From an uncultured Lachnospiraceae bacterium (GTDB lineage: Bacteria > Bacillota > Clostridia > Lachnospirales > Lachnospiraceae), in assembly GCA_946566415.1 (NCBI GenBank), contig CAMNWW010000129.1:1-6496 (forward strand): a DNA stretch of 6,496 nucleotides, given 5' to 3'. How positions within the stretch are numbered: position 1 is the first letter of the stretch; each line of letters opens with the position of its first letter. The notes beneath the pieces are model-generated. The model had not been told where the DNA came from and searched no databases. It saw only the letters and a list, made by a program, of their open reading frames with translations. A program made the translations under genes and the position numbers. Of this stretch, positions 1 through 4,859 are shown piece after piece.

Positions 1-1
1 C

Positions 2-370
2 CTGAATGATGCGAAATATTCTTTTAACTCCTATACGATGAATCAGGCGTCGCTTAAGTGCGGGGTAGAGGCGGTGAAGGATAAGGAATATTTTGAGGAA
101 ACGGTCCATAAAATTGTGGAGACGAGAAAGTGGGCGGCGGGAGAATTCTCCCGTCTTGGATTTAACTTCCCTGAACCGTCCGGGAATTTTATCTTTGTCT
201 CACATCCGGATTATGACGCGGGAGAATTATTCAAGGTATTGCGGGAAAACGGTATTTACGTAAGGTTCTGGGACAGCGGGAGAATCCGTCAATATCTGCG
301 GGTCACGATCGGGACGCGGGAAGAGATGGAGACTTTGTTTGCATTTCTTAAGCAATACATGGGACAATAG
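2..370 (+). CDS. hisC: Histidinol-phosphate aminotransferase, C-terminal part (5' end outside window)
   Basis: The reading frame is open from base 2 to the TAG at 368-370, so only the last 122 codons are present. HisC is a cytoplasmic PLP enzyme of histidine biosynthesis that moves an amino group between glutamate and imidazole-acetol phosphate/histidinol phosphate. The visible part matches the small C-terminal domain of this fold-type I family: a 'SFNSYTMNQAS' segment corresponding to the 'YNSYPVSRLAQ' region that follows the PLP lysine in HisC proteins, then 'PSGNFIFV' (family 'PSxANFLFV'), 'LRENGIYVR' and 'LRVTIGTREEMETL', whose Arg binds the substrate carboxylate. The PLP lysine and N-terminal domain lie upstream, outside the window. 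An ATG at 38 is internal to the domain and not the start. The next gene begins 15 bp downstream with no terminator, suggesting one transcript. A paralogous aminotransferase of the same subfamily, such as a CobD-like one, is possible; no other his gene is visible to settle it. Confidence 0.85.
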   Translation: MNDAKYSFNSYTMNQASLKCGVEAVKDKEYFEETVHKIVETRKWAAGEFSRLGFNFPEPSGNFIFVSHPDYDAGELFKVLRENGIYVRFWDSGRIRQYLRVTIGTREEMETLFAFLKQYMGQ

Positions 371-374
371 GAGG
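369..374 (+). promoter_or_regulatory. Ribosome binding site of the small export protein gene
   Basis: Perfect AGGAGG overlapping the last bases of the hisC stop codon (TAG, 368-370), 11 nt before the ATG at 386. The overlap suggests translation of the two genes is linked on a single transcript. Confidence 0.75.
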
Positions 375-385
375 TACGCAGTAAC

Positions 386-895
386 ATGACAGAGACTTTA
401 GTGCAATGGTTTGTGACCAATCTGGGAGGGAAAGCTGCGAAGGAGCTGGTGATATTTATCATTTCCATGGTGCCGATACTGGAGCTAAGAGGGGGACTTT
501 TGGCAGCGGGACCGGCATTCCTGGATATTCCGACATGGCGGGCGATTCCGATCTGCCTGGTTGGAAATCTGATACCGATCCCGTTTATCCTGCTTTTAAT
601 CCGCCCGATTTTCGCGTGGCTTCGTAAGACAAAATTATTCCGTCCTCTGGTGGAGAAATTGGAAAACAAAGCCATGAGTAAAAGTGGGAAGATAGAGAAA
701 TACGAGTTCTGGGGGCTGGTGCTCTTTGTAGGAATACCTCTTCCGGGAACAGGGGCGTGGACTGGCTCGCTGATCGCATCGCTCCTTGGGATTGATTGGA
801 AAAAGGCGTTTCTTGCGGTTGTGGTAGGAGTGTGCATTGCATCCGTTATCATGTACTTTTTGTCCTATGTTCTGATCGGCGGGATTTTTGGATAA
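386..895 (+). CDS. Small multidrug export family membrane protein (COG2426)
   Basis: A 169-residue integral membrane protein with about four hydrophobic segments, near residues 19-42, 53-76, 109-131 and 139-165. Two hallmarks of the COG2426 / Sm_multidrug_ex family (PF06695) are readable: 'PILELRGGLLA' (about 30-40), which puts Glu33 and Arg35 in or beside the first helix, and 'GIPLPGTGAWTGSLIA' (116-131), a re-entrant-like Gly/Pro-rich stretch. A basic loop rich in Lys and Arg (about 80-106) separates the two halves and is probably cytoplasmic. The family name implies drug export, but the substrate and mechanism are not established to my knowledge, so the function is a family label only. The ATG at 386 has a perfect AGGAGG at 369-374, which overlaps the hisC stop codon; the spacer is 11 nt. 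It is probably co-transcribed with hisC, and its stop is 4 bp from the stop of the convergent radical SAM gene. Confidence 0.87.
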   Translation: MTETLVQWFVTNLGGKAAKELVIFIISMVPILELRGGLLAAGPAFLDIPTWRAIPICLVGNLIPIPFILLLIRPIFAWLRKTKLFRPLVEKLENKAMSKSGKIEKYEFWGLVLFVGIPLPGTGAWTGSLIASLLGIDWKKAFLAVVVGVCIASVIMYFLSYVLIGGIFG

Positions 896-899
896 AAAT

Positions 900-1499
900 T
901 TACGAACAGACCCGTACCCTAAGGGGGATCCCCATCGATTCGGCAAGTTCCTGACAGGCCTTGATCTCCTCTTTTGTGATAATGTCTACTACGCTGAATT
1001 GAACAAAAGAGAAATGTTCTTTCGCTTTTTTGGCAAAATCCAGCATGACCGGGAATGCATCTTCATAGGACGGGCAGGTCACTTCCTGATACCTCCGGGC
1101 ATCCGGGGCGTTAAGGCTGATGGAAACCGAATCAATGCAGGAAGCCATTTCTTCGACGATGGAAGCCTCATTAAAGCGTTCGCCCAGTCCGTTGGTATTG
1201 ATCCGCAGACGGATCTGCGGATGCTTTTCTTTCATGTAACGGGCAGTCTGGATAAGAGCGTCGTAGGCGCAGGTTGGTTCGCCGTAACCGCAGAACACAG
1301 CCTCGGTATAGCCGTTGAAATCAAAGGCGTCGACGGCGGCTTTGATTTCTTCAAATGAAGGATTGTGATCATGCCATAGAGTATCGGCGTCTCCTACAGA
1401 GTCGGTTTCCTTGCGGATACAAAAGATACAGCTGCAGTTACAGCGGTTCGTAATGTTAAAATAAACATTTCCATGGTAAGTATAAATAATGTCGGACAT
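900..1499 (-). CDS. Radical SAM protein, TatD-associated type
   Basis: About 199 residues from the ATG at 1499. A CX3CX2C motif (Cys20, Cys24, Cys27 in 'RCNCSCIFC') marks the 4Fe-4S cluster that cleaves S-adenosylmethionine; an extra Cys22 lies inside it. 'FCGYGEPT' is the GGE-type motif that binds the SAM amino group, and 'LRINTNG' and 'SVSISLNAPD' are further barrel-strand motifs of the family. The short length (a partial TIM barrel with no C-terminal SPASM or extra cluster domain) and the N-terminal 'YTYHGNVYFNITNRCNCSC' fit the TatD-linked radical SAM family (TIGR04038 as I recall it). Its substrate is unknown. No tatD gene is in the window; instead it is last in a - strand run with the ECF S component and B6 kinase. 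An in-frame ATG at 1517 is possible, but GAAGGA inside that extension is placed as the ribosome binding site for 1499. A DNA/RNA-linked or cofactor-related role is conjecture. Confidence 0.87.
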   Translation of the reverse strand: MSDIIYTYHGNVYFNITNRCNCSCIFCIRKETDSVGDADTLWHDHNPSFEEIKAAVDAFDFNGYTEAVFCGYGEPTCAYDALIQTARYMKEKHPQIRLRINTNGLGERFNEASIVEEMASCIDSVSISLNAPDARRYQEVTCPSYEDAFPVMLDFAKKAKEHFSFVQFSVVDIITKEEIKACQELAESMGIPLRVRVCS

Positions 1500-1525
1500 A
1501 GTTTTTCCTTCTTTCATTCATTGAG

Positions 1526-1546
1526 TTAAATCATCTATTTGTGACA
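1526..1546 (-). repeat. Shared leader sequence, copy 2 (before the radical SAM gene)
   Basis: Reads TGTCACAAATAGATGATTT then AA on the - strand, ending 26 nt before the ATG at 1499 and lying just after the ECF gene stop. It is the counterpart of 2127-2148. TTGTCA resembles a -35, but no acceptable -10 follows at 17 bp (TCAATG), so a promoter is unlikely. Confidence 0.45.
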
Positions 1547-1550
1547 ATAT

Positions 1551-2108
1551 TTATGGTAATTTGTTAATTCCTGAGGTTTTAAATCCCATACGGTCCAAGG
1601 CAAAACCGAATACGAGGAAGAGAACGGCGCTTCCGCCTGACTGCGCCAGAGTTCCTACAAGAGAAGGAATCAGAGCCGCCCAAGTGCCGAATAAAAGCGC
1701 TTCGGCGATATAGTAACCGATGAAAGAAATCACTGCCGCGATAAATACGCCGATCACATTCTGAGGAACAATGATTTTATCTTTTTTACGAGTAAAAGGC
1801 AGGGCGATCAACATTTTGATGATAAAAGTCGCAGGAGCCCAGAGCGGCGCGGTAAAAAGGTCCGCAAACGCACCTCCGATGGCGCCCGCCGCCATAGCGT
1901 AAGGCATGGGAAGAATGGAGGCGGCAAGATAGATGAGGGCGTCGCCTACATGAACATAACCTCCGTTCACCCCGATAGGAATATGAAAAATCCATGCGGT
2001 AGTGACGCAGATAAGCGCGGCAAAGAGCGCGGTAGTCGTCATGTAAAATATCCTCTGATGAGAGGAATGGATAGAATCAGTTGTTTTTTTTGTCGTGTAA
2101 GATGCCAT
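1551..2108 (-). CDS. ECF transporter S component, probably for a vitamin B6 vitamer
   Basis: A 185-residue membrane protein with five to six hydrophobic segments (roughly residues 22-43, 55-72, 73-87, 90-106, 115-140, 143-172) after a polar N-terminus. It has the S-component pattern of ECF vitamin importers: an AxxxA (Ala27, Ala31) in helix 1 of the sort that contacts the EcfT scaffold, then 'GGYVHVGDALIYLAA' (49-63) and 'YAMAAGAIGGAFADLF' (70-85), typical of the COG4720/HmpT-PdxU-like group. S components bind the vitamin; EcfA/EcfA'/EcfT supply energy and are absent here, implying use of a shared module encoded elsewhere. Substrate assignment rests on context: the gene follows a pyridoxal kinase and a divergent MocR regulator. 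Hydroxymethylpyrimidine or another vitamin is the main alternative, because COG4720-like proteins cover several substrates. GGAGGT at 2117-2122 sits 8 nt before the ATG. The 72-bp gap to the kinase suggests one operon. Confidence 0.82.
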   Translation of the reverse strand: MASYTTKKTTDSIHSSHQRIFYMTTTALFAALICVTTAWIFHIPIGVNGGYVHVGDALIYLAASILPMPYAMAAGAIGGAFADLFTAPLWAPATFIIKMLIALPFTRKKDKIIVPQNVIGVFIAAVISFIGYYIAEALLFGTWAALIPSLVGTLAQSGGSAVLFLVFGFALDRMGFKTSGINKLP

Positions 2109-2116
2109 AATGATTT

Positions 2117-2122
2117 ACCTCC
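2117..2122 (-). promoter_or_regulatory. Ribosome binding site of the ECF S-component gene
   Basis: GGAGGT on the - strand, 8 nt upstream of the ATG at 2108. It supports the full 185-residue start rather than the internal Met at residue 23. Confidence 0.7.
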
Positions 2123-2126
2123 ATAA

Positions 2127-2148
2127 TTGAATCGTCTATTTGTTGACA
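2127..2148 (-). repeat. Shared leader sequence, copy 1 (before the ECF S-component gene)
   Basis: Reads TGTCAACAAATAGACGATT then CAA on the - strand, ending 18 nt before the ATG at 2108. It matches the sequence at 1526-1546 over about 21 nt with two mismatches and one inserted base. The role is unknown: an operator, an RNA element or a relic of local duplication. Confidence 0.45.
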
Positions 2149-2180
2149 GGGAAAACCGAACCGTCTGTCCGGCGGCAGGT

Positions 2181-3032
2181 TCAAAGCAGCATCGACAGGT
2201 ACGGTTCAAAGTTGATCCCGTCGTTTCTGGGAATATTTTCAGCGACGGTTTCCCTAAGCGCTGCGTCAAGAAAACGCACGGCTTTTTGAACGCCGTCCAC
2301 AGCGGATTCACCGCGTACCATAGAGCCGCATACCACAGCGGACAAAAGATCGCCGGTTCCGGAATAGCTTCCGCCGTGAATCTCAGAGGAAACGGTCTTA
2401 TACCCGCATTTGTCAATGACCAGGTTATAATATCTGGGCGAAGGATCCTCCTGGGATTGGTACATAATGCCGGTCACAATGAGGGTAGCAGGCCCCGCGT
2501 CAAGGAGTTGTTTCCCCATGCCGGCAATTTGTTCCAGATAGTTTTGGGAGTGGGAACATGCGGTAAGACTTCCGTAGTCTGTCCCGGTGAGCAGGCAGAA
2601 CTCCGTCAGGTTAGGTGTGATCACATCAGCATGACGGACAAGAGTCCGCATCTTTTCTCCCAGCCTTGGGGTGTAGATGGAGTAGAGCTCCCCCATATCG
2701 CCCATGACCGGATCCACAAAGAGAAGAGTTCCATCCCGCCGGAAAACATCAATGAAACGCAGGATTTTTGCCACTTGATGTTCGCTGCCTAAAAAACCGG
2801 TGGAAACCGCATCCAGAGTGAGTCTCTGTTTTTTCCATTCTTCTGTGAAATAATCAATTTTTTCTGTATAGTCGTCATAATAATAACTGTCGTATCCAGT
2901 CTGGCATGTCAGCACCGCCGTAGGCAGGGGACAGGTCTGAACTCCCATGACGGATAGCACCGGGATTGCCGCTGTAAGGGAGCATTTTCCCAGACCGGAG
3001 AGATCGTTGATGACTGCCACTCGTTTTACCAT
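2181..3032 (-). CDS. pdxK: Pyridoxal/pyridoxamine kinase (PdxK/PdxY family)
   Basis: A 283-residue cytoplasmic kinase of the ribokinase-like fold that phosphorylates pyridoxal, pyridoxamine or pyridoxine with ATP in the PLP salvage pathway. Visible motifs: N-terminal 'RVAVINDLSGLGKCSL' (4-19), a variant of the family 'SHVxxGxVGN' opening; 'TGYDSYYYDD' (45-54); 'FVDPVMGD' (105-112), diagnostic of B6 kinases; 'ITPNLTE' (138-144); and 'GSYSGTGDLLSA' (221-232) with the anion hole and catalytic base Asp228. Length is normal for the family. The opening resembles the Firmicute type annotated as pyridoxamine kinase more than E. coli PdxK; vitamer preference cannot be read. ThiD-like activity on hydroxymethylpyrimidine is the main alternative. 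The ATG at 3032 was chosen because GGAAAGGG lies 8 nt upstream; an in-frame ATG at 3080 would add 16 non-conserved residues and run into the promoter region. The MocR-type regulator is divergent. Confidence 0.92.
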   Translation of the reverse strand: MVKRVAVINDLSGLGKCSLTAAIPVLSVMGVQTCPLPTAVLTCQTGYDSYYYDDYTEKIDYFTEEWKKQRLTLDAVSTGFLGSEHQVAKILRFIDVFRRDGTLLFVDPVMGDMGELYSIYTPRLGEKMRTLVRHADVITPNLTEFCLLTGTDYGSLTACSHSQNYLEQIAGMGKQLLDAGPATLIVTGIMYQSQEDPSPRYYNLVIDKCGYKTVSSEIHGGSYSGTGDLLSAVVCGSMVRGESAVDGVQKAVRFLDAALRETVAENIPRNDGINFEPYLSMLL

Positions 3033-3069
3033 GTAAAATTCCCTTTCCGAAAAGTTTTGAGTTTTAAGC

Positions 3070-3098
3070 TTGCATTTCAAAAACGTTTTTATTAGAAT
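3070..3098 (+). promoter_or_regulatory. Predicted sigma-A promoter of the MocR-type regulator gene
   Basis: -35 TTGCAT (3070-3075), 17-bp spacer, -10 TAGAAT (3093-3098; one mismatch to TATAAT). Transcription would start near 3105, leaving a leader of about 65 nt before the ATG at 3170. The -10 overlaps the predicted -10 of the divergent kinase promoter, so the two would compete for RNA polymerase. Confidence 0.55.
3079..3090. promoter_or_regulatory. Perfect 12-bp palindrome AAAAACGTTTTT, candidate operator
   Basis: Perfect dyad with no loop, lying wholly in the spacer between the predicted -35 and -10 of the regulator promoter. A protein bound here would block that promoter, consistent with autorepression; it also lies just downstream of the candidate kinase -10. 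It could be chance in AT-rich DNA, but the position is suggestive. Confidence 0.4.
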
Positions 3099-3169
3099 AA
3101 ATTAAAAGTGTCGTTTAGAAAATACACAAAAATCAACTTTTTTAAGGGGTCAGTTTGGAGAGGGAGAGA

Positions 3170-4510
3170 ATGCAGACAGAACTGAAAAATGAAGAGATTT
3201 CGAGATATATGCGGGTGTACAATTATTACCGGGACCTGATACTCAGTGAAAAACTAAAAGTGGGGACGAAACTGCCGTCTATCCGAAAAGGGGCCGCGGA
3301 ATTTCAGATGAGCCGTACGACGATGGAGACGGCCTATATGCTTCTTGCCGCGGAGGGGTACATCATTTCCCGTCCCCAGAGCGGTTTTTATGTGACGGAC
3401 ATTGCCAAGAAACAGAATGCCGGTAAACGCCGGCAAATGCCTGGAATAAAAGGGCAGAAAAAGGAGCGGAGGATTGAATATGATTTTGCGGCTACCAGTG
3501 TAGACCGGGAGAGTTTTAAGTTTGATCTATGGAGGAGATATATGAAAAGCGCTCTCAGACAGGACGAACGTCTTCTGTCTTACGGGGAACCTCAAGGAGA
3601 GCAGGAATTCAGGGAAGTCCTTACCGGGTATCTGCGTGAAACGCGGAGTGTGGTGTGCTCTTTGGAGCAGATCGTCATAGGGGCGGGCGTCCAGAGTCTT
3701 CTTCATGTGCTCTGTCCGCTCCTCGACAGAAAAAAGAAGGTTGTTTTTGATAACCCTGATTTCCTTCACGGCAAAGTGATTTTTGAGGATTATGGATTTC
3801 GGATGGCGGATGATTACCGGGAAGCAGAGACCGGGACATACTACATTTCTCCTTCCCAGCTGACAAAGTGGGGCGGAGTGATGCCGACCGCCGACCGTCT
3901 CCGGCTCATCAGCGAAGGAGCCGAGAGGGGAGTTCTTATTATCGAGGACGACTATAACAGTGAATTCTGCTATTTTCAGAAACCGACGCCATCCCTTCAA
4001 GGGCTTGCAGGAGGAAAAGGCGTTGTATATCTGGGGACGTTTTCCAAGATGCTCCTTCCCTCGATACGAATGAGCTTTATGGTGCTGCCGCCGGAACTTC
4101 TGGCAGGCTATGAAAAGAAAAAAAACAGTTATAACCAGACGGCGTCCAAGGCGGAGCAGATCGCGATCACGCAGTTTATCCGGGACGGGCATTTGGCGGG
4201 GCAGATCCGGAAGTCACGGAAAATACATGCGGCGAAGGCGGAAAAGTTACTCCAGGCGGCAAGGGAGGTAATGGGCGAGGAGGCAGAGCTGGAAATCCGG
4301 GAGCCGGGATTTACTCTTCGGATGGATATCAGGACGACGATTTCTTCTAATGAGATCGCGCGCAGGGCTAAAGAGAAAGGGATTGCGGTTCTTGCGCTTC
4401 CTGACAAAAAAGCGCTCCCTGGAAGGGCGGCGCTTCTTCTTACATGTACGAATGTCTCAGCTTCGGATTATGGAAAAGCTATGAAACGGTTAAGAGAATG
4501 CTGGGAGTGA
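3170..4510 (+). CDS. MocR/GabR-type transcriptional regulator (GntR winged helix fused to aminotransferase domain), probable PLP sensor
   Basis: 446 residues from ATG 3170. Residues about 10-77 form a GntR winged-helix domain ('KLPSIRKGAAEFQMSRTTMETAYMLL' region, then 'AEGYIISRPQSGFYV' as the wing). A basic linker (78-103) leads to an aminotransferase class I fold: 'LLSYGEPQGEQEFREVLTGYL' (135-155), 'IVIGAGVQSLLHVL' (168-181), 'IEDDYNSEFCYF' (258-269) with the Asp that pairs with the PLP ring nitrogen, and 'LGTFSKMLLPSIRMSF' (288-303) with the PLP lysine Lys293. The family usually reads EDDYDSEFRY; here Asn and Cys replace Asp and Arg. Such proteins bind PLP covalently but regulate rather than transaminate. 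PdxR and Salmonella PtsJ are MocR proteins that control B6 genes; the divergent B6 kinase supports a similar role here, with autoregulation likely. A TTG at 3155, preceded by AAGGGG, is an alternative start adding five residues; GGAG at 3157-3160, 9 nt before the ATG, favours 3170. Confidence 0.9.
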   Translation: MQTELKNEEISRYMRVYNYYRDLILSEKLKVGTKLPSIRKGAAEFQMSRTTMETAYMLLAAEGYIISRPQSGFYVTDIAKKQNAGKRRQMPGIKGQKKERRIEYDFAATSVDRESFKFDLWRRYMKSALRQDERLLSYGEPQGEQEFREVLTGYLRETRSVVCSLEQIVIGAGVQSLLHVLCPLLDRKKKVVFDNPDFLHGKVIFEDYGFRMADDYREAETGTYYISPSQLTKWGGVMPTADRLRLISEGAERGVLIIEDDYNSEFCYFQKPTPSLQGLAGGKGVVYLGTFSKMLLPSIRMSFMVLPPELLAGYEKKKNSYNQTASKAEQIAITQFIRDGHLAGQIRKSRKIHAAKAEKLLQAAREVMGEEAELEIREPGFTLRMDIRTTISSNEIARRAKEKGIAVLALPDKKALPGRAALLLTCTNVSASDYGKAMKRLRECWE

Positions 4511-4527
4511 CATCGAAGAGTCACTCC
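4504..4527 (+). terminator. Hairpin over the regulator stop codon, possible transcript end
   Basis: Perfect 8-bp stem GGAGTGAC (4504-4511) / GTCACTCC (4520-4527) with an 8-nt loop; the stem contains the TGA stop (4508-4510). No T-run follows (TAAAAGCGG), so it is not a canonical intrinsic terminator. It may instead be a 3'-end stabilising or processing structure. Confidence 0.4.
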
Positions 4528-4534
4528 TAAAAGC

Positions 4535-4564
4535 GGCGTATTGTTTAAAACAGTTCGATACGCC
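4535..4564. other. Second hairpin downstream of the regulator gene
   Basis: Nine-pair stem GGCGTATTG (4535-4543) / CGATACGCC (4556-4564) with one T-G wobble and a 12-nt loop. A competing GCGG (4533-4536) / CCGC (4569-4572) pairing is possible. Neither strand shows a proper T-tract after the stem; the - strand has only GCTTTTAGG. Together with the 4504-4527 hairpin it forms a two-stem 3' region. Confidence 0.45.
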
Positions 4565-4635
4565 CACACCGCAGAAAAATTATAGTGAAGTTACATCATT
4601 TGCGTCGTAAGTACGAGACGATTAGAATAAAGGCG

Positions 4636-4649
4636 GTGATAAATATCAC
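4636..4649. promoter_or_regulatory. 14-bp dyad GTGATA-AA-TATCAC, candidate operator
   Basis: A perfect inverted repeat of 6 bp arms around AA, of a size typical for a dimeric repressor site. It lies about 150 bp upstream of the predicted MATE promoter, far for direct repression, so it may serve a distal promoter not recognised here or be incidental. Confidence 0.3.
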
Positions 4650-4787
4650 AAAAGAACAAAAAGAACTAAAAATAAAGAATAAAATCATAATATAAAAAGA
4701 ATATTCTTCAAAGTAGTGACAATATTCCCTTGCTTTGTACGCGATTATAAAAGAACGATAACAAATGGTAAAGACAGAAAATATCCT

Positions 4788-4815
4788 TTGTAATTATATA
4801 TTTTTTGTGTATAAT
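4788..4815 (+). promoter_or_regulatory. Predicted sigma-A promoter of the MATE transporter gene
   Basis: -35 TTGTAA (4788-4793), 16-bp spacer, perfect -10 TATAAT (4810-4815). Start of transcription would be near 4822, giving a leader of about 38 nt. AAGAGGG at 4846-4852, 7 nt before the ATG, is the ribosome binding site. Confidence 0.65.
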
Positions 4816-4859
4816 AGAGTATTGTTGCGAAAAGAAAAGAGATATAAGAGGGCAATACT

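Larger units (their letters stand above)
3033..3169. promoter_or_regulatory. Divergent regulatory region between the B6 kinase and the MocR-type regulator
   Basis: An AT-rich 137-bp gap that must carry the promoters of both divergent units. It contains the palindrome at 3079-3090; a 6-bp inverted pair TTTTGA (3055-3060) / TCAAAA (3077-3082); a near-tandem GTTTTGAGTTTT at 3054-3065; and GTGT (3108-3111) / ACAC (3124-3127). For the kinase, the best - strand -10 is TATTCT (3099-3094) with a poor -35, TTTTCT (3122-3117), spaced 17 bp. A weak -35 fits a promoter that needs an activator. MocR-type regulators usually bind direct repeats near such divergent promoters, but no clear long direct repeat is seen. 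Confidence 0.6.
4511..4859. other. 349-bp AT-rich intergenic region without a convincing gene
   Basis: From left to right it holds the hairpin at 4504-4527, a second hairpin at 4535-4564, a dyad at 4636-4649, about 140 bp of A-rich sequence with no recognised element, and the MATE gene promoter at 4788-4815. A 31-codon TTG frame at 4600-4695 has no ribosome binding site and a lysine-rich, low-complexity product, so it is not called. No tRNA or known riboswitch is recognised. Confidence 0.6.

Noticed and set aside
289..852. 187-codon open frame on the - strand
   Set aside because: Antisense to the hisC end and the COG2426 gene; the product has no recognisable domain and no ribosome binding site was seen, whereas the + frames show clear family motifs.
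924..933. GGGGATCCCC palindrome near the convergent junction, considered as a terminator stem
   Set aside because: No loop and no T-run, and it lies inside the radical SAM coding region; likely incidental.
888..1358. 156-codon open frame on the + strand
   Set aside because: Antisense to the radical SAM gene and starts inside the end of the export gene; no domain recognised.
2156..2186. GAACC/GGTTC inverted pair around the B6 kinase stop, considered as a terminator
   Set aside because: Only 5 bp of stem with a 15-nt loop and no proper T-tract; the downstream ECF gene more likely shares the transcript.
2127..2792. 221-codon open frame on the + strand
   Set aside because: Antisense to the B6 kinase, whose frame carries VDPVMGD, ITPNLTE and GTGD motifs; the antisense product looks like no known family.
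3033..3080. 16-residue N-terminal extension of the B6 kinase from ATG 3080
   Set aside because: GGAAAGGG is placed for the ATG at 3032, the kinase fold begins at MVKRVAVIND, and the extension would overlap the promoter region.
3527..4192. 221-codon open frame on the - strand
   Set aside because: Antisense to the aminotransferase domain of the MocR-type regulator; no motif.
4600..4695. 31-codon TTG-initiated frame with a Lys/Ile-rich product
   Set aside because: No ribosome binding site, low-complexity AT-rich composition and no recognisable similarity; probably chance.
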